64,000 bases of DNA from Chionis minor (GCA_013398295.1 VZSF01008950.1:62001-126000), one strand, 5' to 3'; shown: positions 24,900 to 36,594, numbered from the stretch's first letter. Notes: generated from the letters alone by a model not told the origin. Made by a program: numbers and translations.

Positions 24900-26150
24900 C
24901 GCTCTGCAGTGGGACGTCGCTGCTGATCCATCCCTCCGCACCTCTCTGTGAGCAGGCTGCACGCTCGGCTGCAGCGGCCGACAAGGAGTCGAGCCCTAAA
25001 GTTTTAACAAGAGCGCTGGGCTCCATAAGGGGGGCTTTACACTCAGCACTGGTCAGCCGGCTCTCGCGGCTTTCTGCTGGCTTCACACCCCGGCTCAGCA
25101 ATCAGGCCCTGCTCTCCACAGTTAACGACAGCGATAAATTATCAGCCAGCCTCCACGCACCCGACCCGCCACGGCCCCACACTGCAGCCTCCCAGCGTTA
25201 ACCCCGATTAACTCCACCCGCAGACAGACCACCCCGTGGACCCGCCTCAAGCGCTCCCGGAGGTTGTGGGGTAATATTTGCACCCCCCTGAACAAGCATC
25301 CTGTATCATCCCATGCGAGTGAGGACCGAGAGCTCCCTCCCTGCAGCAGGATTTATAGGGGGGGCTTTTCAGCTGCAAGGCACTGCATGACGCCAGCACA
25401 AGCACCACAGACCTCTCCTGGACCCAAAAAGTTGCAGGAGACTCCCAGGGGGACCCAAATCTCAGCCCAGCCTGTCCTAACCTTGGCACCAGCTTTGCTT
25501 CCCGCCATCCTCAGCTAATCTTGCACACGCTGGCAAGCACCTTGTGGTACCCCAGCATCCCCAAGACCCCCAACACCCTCTCTCCTCCTGCAAAAGCATC
25601 CACACCTGGTGTTGGCTTCGGAGGGACCCACGCTGCAGCCAGGGTCACGGTGGGGAGCTGTGGGGCAGCCTGTGGCATGGGCGGGAGCGTTGGCGGAGGT
25701 CTCTCTGCTCCCACGGGGCCCCGGGGATCCGGAGGAGCCCAAGCCTGATCAGCGGGTGTCAGTTTGTGTCCTTGGGGCTCTGGCGGGGAAGGGATCAGCT
25801 GCAGTAATTGAGGCGGGAGGAATGAGAGGTATGCTCCGAAACGGCGGGCGGGGGTGCGGGGGGCCGCGCCGGGATCAGCCTGACCCGGAGCCCACGGTGG
25901 TTTCCCCAACGCACCCTCCTTCTGAGCCCACCCCGAGCCTCGCAGACACCGGGAAGAGCCTCCCAAGAACAACCAGCCCTTTGAGAAACCTAAACCACTT
26001 TCTCCAACACCTCTGAACTCTGTCAGGAACATCCTTCGTCAGAACGCTGCGAGTGCCAAGCGGTTTCCCCTCGGGGGCAAATCTCCCTCTGCTGTCAGGA
26101 GCAAAGCCGCCCGGGTTCACATCGCTGCTTAAGGTGAATGTGCGGTGTGT
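24900..26150. promoter_or_regulatory. CpG-rich candidate island
   Basis: CpG is locally dense. By hand count there are 20 CpG in the 240 bases 25681-25920, and five to six per 60 bases in several lines between 24961 and 25260, against one or none per line in much of the window. Unmethylated islands of this kind usually mark promoters or developmental enhancers. No first exon or start codon is recognised beside it, so it could be an intragenic or orphan island, or a GC-rich stretch without function. The flanking AT-rich block at 26150-26330 is listed separately. Confidence 0.4.
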
Positions 26151-26330
26151 TTTACCAACTAATTGTGAAATTGCAGGTTGCTTCAGAGGCAAAGGAGAAG
26201 CATTTTATTGTGAGCAGAAGAATTAATCATACCTGGGGCAGTGCAGATGTCAGCAAAAAACAATGCAGAAACGATTTCTCAGGAAGATTGCTTGACATGA
26301 ATAGGAAGGGTTTTTTCAGGTCTTTTTAGA
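26130..26330. other. AT-rich unique block, candidate conserved noncoding element
   Basis: Directly right of the CpG-rich stretch the composition changes to AT-rich, unique sequence: ACTAATTGTGAAATTGCAGG, GCATTTTATTGTGAGC, AGAATTAATCATACC. ATTGTGAAAT/ATTGCAG resemble C/EBP-type half sites, and AATTAATCAT is a homeodomain-type core. It has no stop-free coding character. A paired CpG-rich and AT-rich layout suits a regulatory element, but conservation is not shown. Confidence 0.3.
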
Positions 26331-28034
26331 TATGAATGAAAGATTCTTGATGGCTGTTGTGACCCCTGTTTTTACCCTTGCTTTCTATCTCTAAGAAAGT
26401 GATGTGTGTGCCGAAACTGCAAAATCATAAGAGGAAGCAATGTTTTATTCAAGAAATGAAAACTGTCTGAGCCAAGGCGTCTGCTGCAGCACCAATTCAT
26501 GACATGTCCTGTATAGTTTATGGCAGAGATTAAACAACACAAAGGATAAAACATCCAAAAAATGGCATTTAACTGGGAAAACAAGAACAGACTAGACTCC
26601 AATCCTTCACTTGTGCAATGCTGAGCCATTGAGCTCAGCCCCGGCATTCAGGTCCTGCTCACGGAAATACCTCTGGCTGCTGTTTGCACATGTGCAACAC
26701 AGCATTTCATCACACCTTTTTGTTTGTTGCGGAGCAAATCCCCTAGGTAACATGGCCACCCCCTTTCCCTCCCTTTCTTTGTGCATTTTTCTCTGCCCGG
26801 CACTCCGTCTGTATTGCTGGTCCCAAGGAATACACTTTCCCATGGCTGTTTCCCATTTGGAAGCTACTTATGTGCACACTGGGGAGTGGAAGAAAAGAGG
26901 GACTTGGTCTTCTGGTTTGCTGCAGCCTTTCCCTATGTTTTAAAAAGATATTAGTCACTGTCAGCCAAGGTCTGGAGAGCACAGGTTTATACCCTGACTG
27001 ATCTTGTCCCCATCAGCCCCGTCCACTCCACGAGGCAGAGGAGGCAGTGGCAGGGCTGAGTCACAGCACGGGGGATGCAACATTTTCTTGTCAGCTCTGG
27101 AACTATTGCTGCAGCCAGGGAAGGAAAGAAGAAATGATGCAAGGATAGAAGTTAAAAAAAAAAAAAACAAAGAAAAAAGTTTGAAGCGTCTTGTGTGAAA
27201 CCAAGTTACATACATGGAAGGTGAGGAGAAAAAGGGGGAGGATACAGGCAACACTGAGTGGGGCTCTATGAAGAACCGGGAGAAGGATGTCTTCTAATGT
27301 GGGATATATTTGTTGGTGGATTCCCAAAATTTGCTATAAAACCTCTCCTCACAGCTCCATTTAGGCTCAGGTGTCCATGAACCTGGAGCTGAGAACAGCA
27401 GTCTCCCATGCTCCCCATGCCTTCTTTATTGATACCCCCACACATACCCAACATCAGGGTCACCCTGCGCATAGCCTTGACCTCAGCAAATGAAAGACAA
27501 TAACAGAGTGAAGAGGACGGGAAGCACGGGCAAAAGAAATTGGCAGGACCTACTAGGGACACAAGACTCCTCTGGAGAGGTGCCCTGACCAGCAGGTGAA
27601 GATGGTGAACATTGCAAGGTGATGACGTAGCATTTCCTCCTCCAAGTTTTCTTACCAAGCACCACTTTTGCTTTTTAAGAGGTTCTGCCCATGCCCTGTG
27701 AGGTTGGGATAAGGGTACCAAAGTCAGTCCAAACTACAGAGGAGACACGATCATGAGAAGTCTGGTCTTTCCCTCTTTATTATCCTTATTTGCCACATCC
27801 GGATGACGCGGGGTGTGACACAAGTTCACGGTGATGTCGTTTACCTGCACGTGCTCCCATATCCACGCCGATGACATCAGCCCTGGGGTTTGCACAGGGG
27901 ACCCACTACCAGGAAATGACTTCTCTTTAAACACGACGAAAGCTCCATGCAGCCTTTTTAGCTTCTAGTCCAACAAGCCTGTAATATTCGCAGGAATGAG
28001 ACTCAAATTTCTAATTATTGGCTGAGTTATTTGT
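26331..28034. other. single-copy noncoding DNA
   Basis: No gene or clear repeat is recognised. 26331-26480 is AT-rich with several short homeodomain-like cores. A poly-A-like tract at 27153-27178 is a simple repeat. The 151-codon frame at 27266-27721 on the minus strand has no recognisable domain. Confidence 0.45.
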
Positions 28035-28198
28035 AGCTTCATATATTTTAAGGCCAGAAGGGACCATCATCTAGTCTGGCCTCCTTAAATGGAAAGCTCT
28101 ATAACCAACAACCAATTCCCCGAGCTTCGTTACAGTAATGAGCTCAGGAGTCCTGCCGTCTCGTCTCCGGCTCTAACCGCTAGACCCCGCCATGCCAA
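28035..28198 (-). mobile_element. probable ancient tRNA-headed SINE with CR1-like tail
   Basis: Read on the minus strand, the element starts GGGGTCTAGCGGTTAGAGCC and continues GGCAGGACTCCTGAGC, which resembles the tRNA-derived head of turtle/crocodile SINEs (GGTCTAGTGGTTAGAGC ... CAGGACTCCTGGG). After about 50 bases it ends AGACTAGATGATGGTCCC, TTCTGGCCTTAAAATATATG, which resembles the 3' end of the CR1-like LINE that such SINEs borrow for mobilisation. The A-box region is recognisable and the B box is lost. The order and spacing argue for one element of about 165 bases and not two unrelated hits. Recognition is from memory of the families. Confidence 0.55.
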
Positions 28199-31127
28199 AC
28201 ACAGCTGCTCAGATCTGCCTCCAGCTCTGAAGGGAAGTCTAAGAGTTCCTCCTGAATAGGTAATAAATCAAATACCAATGTCCACAGCGATGGAGAAGGG
28301 TGACTGGCTGTACGCGCTGGCTCAGCCTGCCCGACTGGGATCTTGGGTCCTGAGAGCAAGCACCAGCAAGGATGTGCATCCAGCCAGCAGGATGGGATGG
28401 AGGGAGTTGCTTTGCAGTGATGTAGTTTCCCCTGTGGGTGGGTTATTTTGGGGAAGGGAGAGGGAACCGCTGACACTTGCCTGGTCTCACACCCTGGCCA
28501 GTGTATCTCACTCCGCTCTGTTCCTGCCAGCCCTGGGCATGGAGCTGGGATCGTTTCAAGGCATGCGGTGCTGGTAACCAGGGACCCCGTGGGGTCGCAC
28601 GGAATCTCTGACAGGCTTTGTCCCTTCCCAGGCTCTTTAGATTGAATGGCATTGGGAACAATATGGCAACTGCTCCCCCCTGCGCTGTGTGTCGGAGGCA
28701 GATGCTGAAAACCCAGCCTGAACCTCCCAGCACGGGCTGCGCTGACCACCTCCCTCTGCGGGGTGAGGGAAGGTGGCCTCCAACTGCTGCCACTGAACCC
28801 TGGGGAGGGACAGCCCAGCTCTCCGCGGATTCATAGGGAACAACCTGGCTCCAGCACAGCATGATGCGAAGGGCAGGAAGAGCTCCCTGAGCTAGGACAT
28901 GGTCAGGACAAGGGCTGGGACCTGTCGGGGATGAGCCACTCGTCTTGCCCTGCTGCATCTCATCTGGTTCCAGGCTGGGACCCACCCTGTGCAGCTCAAA
29001 CACTGGGCAGGACATGAGACAAGAGGGGCCCTGGGATGGGAGAAGTGTTGGTGCAGGTTCTCAGGACCAAGGCGGGCAGGACCCACCTGAACAACATGCA
29101 GTGGAGGGCAGCCCCACAACCTTTGGGTGCTCCAGGAGCCACCAGCCAAGGGCAGAAGCTCATGCCCACATTGGGGAAGGAATGCGTGATGAACAGGACC
29201 CCAACAGTCATCTTAGACTGTTCGCAGCTTCTTCCAAGTGTCCTCTCTGACCGCTATAGGAATTTGCTTTTACAGGGGTGTCGGTGGCTCAAGGGAGCAC
29301 CTTGGGGTCTTCTCAGTTTCCCATTCAGGCCTCCCCTTTGTAGGATGAAATAATTGTCACTGTAGTGGCTAATGGCCACCAGTTGCAACCACACTATGNG
29401 TGCGGTGCACATAGCTTCATGAAAAGTGAAGGCCACCCACCTCATGACCAGTTCATGGAGGAAGAAGCAGAAAGGAGGTGCTCCAAGTCCTCGGTCAGAA
29501 TGCTAACCACAGCCTGTGTCTGCAACATTACCACTGCAAAGAGGCAGGGAAGCAACAAGCCAGCAAAACCAGAGCTTTGGACATGTTCCCTGGAGGCAGC
29601 CGTAAATATTATCAGCAGAAGAGCACTCATCCCATCAATCAGGGAAGCTTTGCCAAGCACCATGGGCACTTCCCACAGACCGTCTTGGACTGCACTAGCT
29701 GTGACACCCCGATGAGTCAGTGCCCCTGGGGTCTACCTGGTGGGATGAGTTGGCTGCTGGTCACACTGCACAGCACAAGTTGCTTACTTTCATTGTCAAG
29801 GCTACCACCCATCCTTCCCCGCTGCCATGGTGTTTGTGGTGATAACAGAGGCAGCTCAAGATTTCTCTTTCCTGCAGGCAAGAGGCAATTTAGTGGTGGC
29901 AGAGAAACAGGCTCTGGGGAGAAAAAGGGATGGGCTAGAGGTGTGGCAGAGTGAGCATGGAGTTTCGGGGAGCTTTGCTCACCCATGCCTTGAACTGGAC
30001 CAGCCATCACTCTGTAAACCCATGGATGTGCCCATCACCTCCCCGTGTGCCAGGCACAGAGACGGGCCATGCCAGATGTGTTGGTAGGAAGGTGCAGTGA
30101 GAGACCTTGCTGCTCATCCCGTACCTTTTGCTGCTCAGGATGACTCAGTTTATACCATGGGAACCTGAACAGGCAGACTCATGTGGTGTGCGGAGCCCTG
30201 CAAAACCCAGCCCAGCCCCTTCAGGGCCCAGTAAGAAGCATTCCCATGGACAGCACTTCAGTGTGGAGATGGTGGGTACAGGCAGGCAGGGTTTTCTCAC
30301 AGCCTGGCGCACCTCAGAGGCTGACAGAGCACATTACAAGGGATGGGGAGGGTCTCTAACAGCCTGGGCACCCCTTATCCCCCCATCCAAGCAGCAACAG
30401 GCAGGACTCTGGCACCCATGCAAGCTGTAAAGTCCCACTGTTCTCTGCAGCACTACGTAAAAGTCGGGGTGGGGACGGGCAGGGAGAGCAGGACAGCAGG
30501 GCTAAGCCTCCCTCCCCATGCTCTCCACTATGTGAGGAAACCATCCTACCTGCATTGCCTGGGGGACCACAAGCCCTGCTTGAACAAGGTGTCCCAGGGG
30601 AAGACACAGTGTAAGACGAGGGCTGTAACAGAGATGCACAGAGGTACACAAGAAGCCCAGCTGAACCAGCTGTGACTCCCATTCCAGGGCAGCCTTTACT
30701 GGTGCAAAGCGTGGCCCCACACTGGTCCTGCCAGGCACTGTGTCATTAGCCTTTATGCTCAGTTGCTGCTAACAGGGAACATCAACAAAATGTGGAAACT
30801 GAGTCTTAGTGGCACATGAAGCTGGACTTTGAGAGCATCTCATCACAGCATCACTTTGCACCAGCATCCATGCTGAGCCTAGCTCTCTTCACATGAGTCT
30901 TTGGCTAAGGCTCAGCCAGATGGGCTCTCTCTGTATGAGGGCAAGGCGGATGTTTGTCCAAGACCCTTGTCCATGGCTTTGACCCCAAGAGCACAAAACA
31001 GGCTGGATAAAATGGTAGAGAGAGGAGCACATGGAGTTTGCATCCTGCCTGGCATGAAGGATGGCTGGACCTTCTCCTGCAAGGTTTGATGAACCATACC
31101 TGAAAGTGTCTGTGTCTCCCCCACGAC
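28199..31127. other. single-copy noncoding DNA
   Basis: Mixed composition, with chance frames up to 190 codons (28443-29015 minus, 28180-28749 minus) that lack domains. A one-base gap lies at 29399. The stretch AAAATGTGGAAACTGAGTC near 30789 faintly resembles a MIR/L2 tail but is too short to call. Confidence 0.45.
29399..29399. other. single-N assembly gap
   Basis: One undetermined base between CACACTATG and GTGCGGTGC. The flanks are not duplicated, so the missing length is unknown. Confidence 0.8.
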
Positions 31128-31685
31128 TATAGAATTACAAAATCATACAATCACTTGGGTTGGAAGAGACCTTCAAGATCATCAAGTCCAACCATAAACT
31201 TACACTGCCAACCCCCCCCCCTAACCCATGTCCCTCAGCACCACGTCTGCCCGGCTTTTAAATACCTCCAGGGATGGCGATTCCACCCCCTCCCTGGGCA
31301 GCCTGTTCCAATGCCTGATAATCCTTTGGGTAAAGAAGTTCTTCCTCATATCCAACCTAAACCTCCCCTGGCACAACTTGAGGCCATTTCCTCTTGTCCT
31401 GTCGCTTGTTCCTTGGGAGAAGAGATTGACCCCACCTGGCTATAACCTCCTTTCAGGGAGTTGGAGAGAGTGAGAAGGTCTCCCCTCAACCTTCTCTTCT
31501 CCTAAACAATCCCAACTCCCTCAGCCGCTCCTCAGGAGACTTGTTCTCCAGACCCCTCACCAGCTCCGTTGCCCTTCTCTGGACACGCTCCAGCACCTCA
31601 ACGTCTCTCCAATACTGCGGTGCCCAAAACTGAACACAGCAGAGTTCCAACCAGTATCGTGCCCAGCGCGAGCAGGACAAGCAGG
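31128..31685 (-). mobile_element. CR1 LINE, 3' end with ORF2 C-terminal remnant
   Basis: The left edge is a degenerate octamer tail (TATAGAAT, TACAAAAT, CATACAAT), followed by the CR1 3' untranslated region (GGGTTGGAAGAGACCTTC, ATCAAGTCCAACC) and about 450 bases of the ORF2 3' end in reverse. The minus strand at 31486-31680 reads through 64 codons including [20 protein letters not shown] and [20 protein letters not shown], which is the signature of the CR1 ORF2 C-terminus. The copy is strongly 5'-truncated: similarity fades after about 31640, so the right boundary is soft. It cannot be active because it lacks the endonuclease and reverse transcriptase domains. Confidence 0.95.
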
Positions 31686-33749
31686 GCAGTGAGGACAGCT
31701 GGTCTCTCTCCTGGGAGCCCGGGAGGGTGGGGAGGGAGCAGCCTCCTCCACCCCGAGCTCACACAAAGGGTGGGCAGTCACCTGATTGCCTACCCATGGG
31801 AAAGAGGAGAATTGCTCCCTGGAAATGGAGGGGCTGGGCAGTCTCAGGCGGCCAAGTGACTTATTGCAGACTCCGGGGGTGATAAATTGTGCCTAATTGT
31901 GGGCAGGTGACAAAGGCAGACTAAGGGAAAGGGAGCGGGGACATTCACTCCCCTGGCAGCTGCTGCCCAGCCCTGCCCCCTCCTTTCACTGCTCCTTTCA
32001 GGCCGTTTGAATTGTGAAAACGCAGCGCCTTCCAAAACCTGCTGAACCTCCCTCTCAGGGCGCCTCTCCCCCTCCTGCCCCCGTCCCGCTCTCCCTCCCT
32101 GGCTGCCTGCCCTCGCTCCCTTCTCTGGGGTGGGAGGCCCCGGGGGGAGCAGCCCTACCAGCAGCGGGCTCATGCTATGGCGCAGTCCTCATGATGCCAC
32201 GGCACAGGAGTCCAGAGGATGTTTCTCCATCCCCCCGAGACCCACGTGTCTTCTCCAGGTCCTGCTCCCAGCCCTCATGCAGGGGGTTTACCTGGGCAGA
32301 AGGAACAGCACCATGTTCTGGAGATCTTCAGCATCCCACTGAAGGAAGCACCAGGTGGTGCAGCCCTGGGGTGACTCCAATTCGGACCCTAATGAAGGGA
32401 AAAGGCCGCTTTGACCCACACCTTTTTCTGTTCTCAGGGCAGAGTGGGGCCAAATTTAAAACAGAGCCTGTGAGGGGAGGATCCAAGGGTTCAGCTTGAG
32501 GAGATGCGCTCTGGCCAGCAAGCCCTGAGGCAGGGGAGGAGGCGGCAGCAGGTCCCCACCAGTCATGTTGGACCCTACGGGGATTACGCAGGATGCCTGG
32601 CCTTATCCCATACTTCTGGTACCTCTTTCCTCCTTGCTCCATGCATGTGGCCTGATGAGTTAGAAAAACAGGCATGAATAGAGGAAACACCATCAGCAAA
32701 TAGTTCCCACTGCATTGCCAAGCCCTGGCTTTCTGGAGACCTCTCCCGGAAGAGCTGCATCAAGGCTTACCGTGTTCTGGAGAAAAGCATCCCACAGACG
32801 GAACAGGGAGCGTGATGACCCTTAGGAGAGGCTGGATCATTCCTAGGACAGTATCAGGAAAGGTCCCTGGCCCAGCTGAGCCCACTGTAAAAGCCCAGTG
32901 CTCCTGCAGGGTCTGTTGTCCTCAAGACATTTGTGACTGGCTCTTTGTACAGATTGGATGCGTCAGCCAGGGCAGACGCTTCATACCCAACACAATCCAG
33001 GCTGCTTTCACGAGGAGCGTCCTCCATTTCTCTGTGCTGTGTTTGAAGACAATATTCTGCATTTCTCCCCTTCCCACTTCACCCTGGGCAGCCTCGCTCA
33101 CACCCGCCTGCTTCTTCACAGCTTGTCAGAAGATGATACCCACACTGAAAAAGCAGTTTAATATCAAGTCTTAGCAGGCAGCTGAAAATTAGTAAGTGAT
33201 ATGCTATGCAAAAGAGCTAGAATTAACTCTTTCCTTCACTCTACAGGGGCTGCTCTGCTCCACACACACACCAATCCAGCCTAAGCCACTGACCATTTGA
33301 ACTCAGGCAGTAGTCTGATAGCAATTAGTTGTAGAGACGCAGCTGGCAAACATCAGCTACTTGTAGCCATGCATTAACTGAATTTATCACATGCTTGGAA
33401 ATTATGAGTATTTCGCTATAAACTCACCATTTCCATTTCACTCAGCCGCAAATGTCCAAAAGTTAAAAGCTCATATCTAAATATGTCCCTCAGCTCCCTT
33501 TATAAACAGTGGTAACCTCTGTTAAGTATCTGTCTTGGGATGAGCTGGATCGCTCTGTGGAGGGCTATATTCCTTACCACTGCCTTACAGAAGTCTGTGG
33601 TGAAGGCCTGGAGTCACCAAACTGTCCCATGGAAAGCAAGCACTCACTGGATAATGGAGCTTTCCCTCAAGGCTTTCCCAAGAAATTTTCAACTTTTAGC
33701 AGCTGCTTGCCAGGAGCTGGATATAGACACATTTCTGGGAGATCAGACA
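31686..33749. other. single-copy noncoding DNA
   Basis: No gene is recognised. 31858-31925 (TTATTGCAGACTCCGG, GATAAATTGTGCCTAATTG) is unique and contrasts in composition with the GC-rich sequence that follows, so it may be a small conserved block. 32014-32499 is a chance GC-rich frame. 33500-33749 might belong to the neighbouring CR1 relic but I see no certain match. Confidence 0.4.
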
Positions 33750-34440
33750 CGCATCCAGGTTCAACCCAACATATTGACCCCTGGAGTACACTGCTAGTTA
33801 GTGGCCTCCGATTAGACTTCATTCTACTGACCACCACTGATAGACCTGGCCATTCAATCCACCTCACTCTCTTCTCATACATGTACAGCTTGTCGACGAG
33901 GATTTTATGGGAGACAGAGTCAAAGGCCTTGCCAAAGTCCAGACAACGTCTACTGCTCTCCCCTTGTCTACCAGGCAAACTTCTACTTTTAATCGTAGGA
34001 GTTTACCATGTTGATCAAGCATGACCTCCCTTTGGTGAAGCCATGCTGACTAATTCTGATGATTTTCTTGTCCATCATGTGTCTGATCTGTGCCCTTTGT
34101 AACCTCAGCCTTTTCTATGTCCTTTGTAACCAGGTAGCCCGTCTTGTTGAGCAATGAACCTACATTACATGGTCTTCCTTCTGTTGCCTATGTACTAATA
34201 GGAGCACATCTTGCTGTCTTTGACACCTCCAGCCAGATTCAATTCCAGTTGGGCTTTAGCTTTCCTAACTTCAACCCTGGATGCTCAGACAATGTTTCTG
34301 TATTCCTCCCAGTTATCTATCCTTAATTCCACCCTCTGTATGCTTATTTTTTGTGTTTGAGTTTGGCTAAGGATTATTTGTTCATCTATGCAGACCTCCT
34401 GGCATTTTTCCCTGACTTAGTATTTGTTGGGATGTCTGTT
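33750..34440 (-). mobile_element. old CR1-type LINE, internal reverse-transcriptase fragment
   Basis: On the minus strand, 33939-33913 encodes D-F-G-K-A-F-D-S-V, the domain A motif of CR1 reverse transcriptase (DFSKAFDTV) with its catalytic Asp kept. It is followed by SHKILVDKL, then VRWIE, then SSVLQGS, matching the domain B region (SGVPQGS). Rightward, toward the element's 5' end, GACACCTCCAGCCAG, GGGCTTTAGCTTTCCTAA and CTCCTGGCATTTTTCCCTGA match interior CR1 sequence in reverse order. Stops and frameshifts break the frame. Neither the 3' tail nor the YxDD-type motif is attached, so this is an internal piece left by decay or deletion. Confidence 0.85.
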
Positions 34441-36435
34441 GAGCTCACAAAAGAAACTCAAAGAAACTTATCCATCAGAAAAATTTATTAATCCTGGTGT
34501 CTCTGTATATTCAGGACAATTTCTTTCCAAGGCTGGATGAGACTGAATCAAGCAAAGACAAGATTTAAGCTTGCCCAAGCTAACATGATTGCAGGTAAGA
34601 CTACATCCCCACAACACAGCATGTCACAACAGGAGCTGAGACACCTTCACATGCAGCCGGGTCCCTTCCAGCAGAAAGCCTTCCACATAACGGTATCTCT
34701 GTGCAACCCTCAAATGCTGCACAGGCAACAGCAGTACAGGATGGGAAGAAATTTGTGTGATCAAAAATGATTGCTGCCGGGCTCTGTGGCAACCAGGCTC
34801 TTTCAGGGGTGAAAGAAATCTGAACTCAAGATGAAGTGGATGAGTTTATAGCTTTGCTCTGCCCAAGTTTGTGCAGTTGACTTGGGGTACCTCCAATAAT
34901 GTTGGCATGATTAATCTTGTGACAGATGCATGACCTCAGCGGCACATCTGCAGGGCTCTCAAGAGACAACAGAACATCATGGTCCCAAAATGCTTTGCTG
35001 AGTCCATCAGGGAGCCCTCTGATTTGTGCATCTGTATGACCATGATCACGCAGCAGTGTTCCCTGTGGGCGCGCTTGTCTGCCAAGATGTCTTGGAGCTC
35101 ACCGGGCACAATATGAGTGTTGTCCAAGGCAGAAACCCAATGTTTGCTCAGACAGTTTCAAGCCGCTGAAGCCCCATTAGAAGCTGATACCAGTTAAGAT
35201 ATCAGCAGGTACCAATCTTCTGGGAAGCACCTGATCTCCCTGCTTGCAAAACCTCATCTTGAATAATGAGGGAGTTGCTCACCACCTTCCATACCCAGGA
35301 AAGGGCTTGTCCCAGAGAGGGACTGACCAAACAGGAGAGGAATACCTGCCTGATGGCTGGACACCTACTGCCCAGCACCCTGCAGGAGCAGCCGGAGGTC
35401 CAACAAACACAGAAACCTAATTAAATGTGACCAGGAGGTGGCTTTACACACATCTCTTCCAGCCCCCTCTGCCCAGAGAAGCCGGGTCATTAAGGCAATA
35501 GCAAAAGCCCATCTGAAGCTATTTGGCAGCCCAGGCACGATGATATTAACTCATTGCCTTACATCACTTGTGTTTAGTTTCAGCCCAAACAGGTGCCTCC
35601 ACACTCCCATTCCAGTAAAGCCACAGCAGCTTTGCCACCATCCCACGCAGCTGCACTCCCTGGTTGGGCCAGCTCTAAGAGACCACAGTGTCCCCGTGGC
35701 ACTGCCCCGTCCTTAGGGTGTCGTGGGAGGAGGGTCTCCACTTTCAGCAGCTACTTGCTGGCCCAAGGCGCTGCTGCCCCAAGTGCACACTGGGCAAATA
35801 AGATATTTATAGGACACCTTCCCTCGCCCTGGGAAGCCAAACCAGGCAGTCTGAGCTCAGAGGGTGCACTGGGGTTGTCAAGGCTGACGCTGTCAGGCTT
35901 CTCCCGTGCTGGCTTGCAGAGGTCCCATCTACTCTCTGCAAGCAAAGAGCAGGCAGCGCTGCTAACAAAGATGTGAGGGAGGCGACTCCAAGCAACGTTT
36001 CACGCCAGAGCTCACCCTCATGTCTGCCCTGAGTCCCACTGTCCCTGCCAGGCACATCCTAGGGCTGGCATCACCCCAGCGTTATCCCCCTGGCTGGAGC
36101 TGGCTGCTCTACCACAGGGCTCTGTGTCCAGCTGCCACCGATCCCGTGGAAGGAGCTGATACTGCCTGGAAGAACAGGGTGACGAAGAGCATGATTTGAC
36201 TGGAGAGCATGTGCCAGCCTGTCCCCAAGGGCTTGTACGAGGGTTGTCTGACCAGTGCATTTCTCTCCTCGCTGTGCAGGTGTGATATCTCTGCTTCCCT
36301 TGCTCCCACCTCCCTAGGGCACCTGCAAGGCCAGGAGCTGGGAGCTAGTAGTCCAAAAGCCATGTCGGCCACTGGCAGAGCCTGCACCAATGTGTTCAGA
36401 TGACAAACTCACTATTTCGGGCTGGTTTGCAGTAA
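34441..36435. other. single-copy noncoding DNA
   Basis: No gene is recognised. 35400-35580 holds unique AT-containing sequence (CCTAATTAAATGTGACC, GGTCATTAAGGCAATAGC, GATGATATTAACTCATTGCC) with a conserved-element texture. Other frames are short and carry no recognisable domain. Confidence 0.4.
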
Positions 36436-36511
36436 GGAGAGAGGAGAGGAGAGGAGAGGAGAGGAATCTCAGCACCTCTGTCCTCTACACCATGCCCTAA
36501 GCATCCTGTAA
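36436..36511. repeat. GGAGA microsatellite plus flank, left copy
   Basis: About six GGAGA pentamers are followed by a 46-base unique segment, AATCTCAGCACCTCTG to CATCCTGTAA. The same arrangement follows immediately after the single N at 36512. As at 8061-8691, the pattern fits overlapping contig ends that were not merged at a simple repeat. Confidence 0.85.
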
Positions 36512-36512
36512 N
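36512..36512. other. single-N scaffold junction
   Basis: One N between two copies of a GGAGA tract plus unique flank. Probably a nominal gap where contigs overlap. Confidence 0.8.
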
Positions 36513-36594
36513 AGAGGAGAGGAGAGGAGAGGAGAGGAGAGGAGAGGAATCTCAGCACCTCTGTCCTCTACACCATGCCCTAAGCATCCTGTAA
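36513..36594. repeat. GGAGA microsatellite plus flank, right copy
   Basis: The pentamer tract runs to about 36547, then repeats the segment AATCTCAGCACC to CATCCTGTAA at an offset of 83 bases and continues into unique sequence. The true number of pentamers cannot be read from this assembly. Confidence 0.85.

Noticed and set aside
30770..30815. MIR/L2-like tail near AAAATGTGGAAACTGAGTC
   Set aside because: Only about 20 bases resemble the consensus and the flanks do not extend the match.
33667..33978. Minus-strand frame of 103 codons as a host gene
   Set aside because: Its recognisable part is CR1 reverse transcriptase domain A and B sequence, so it is a transposon relic.
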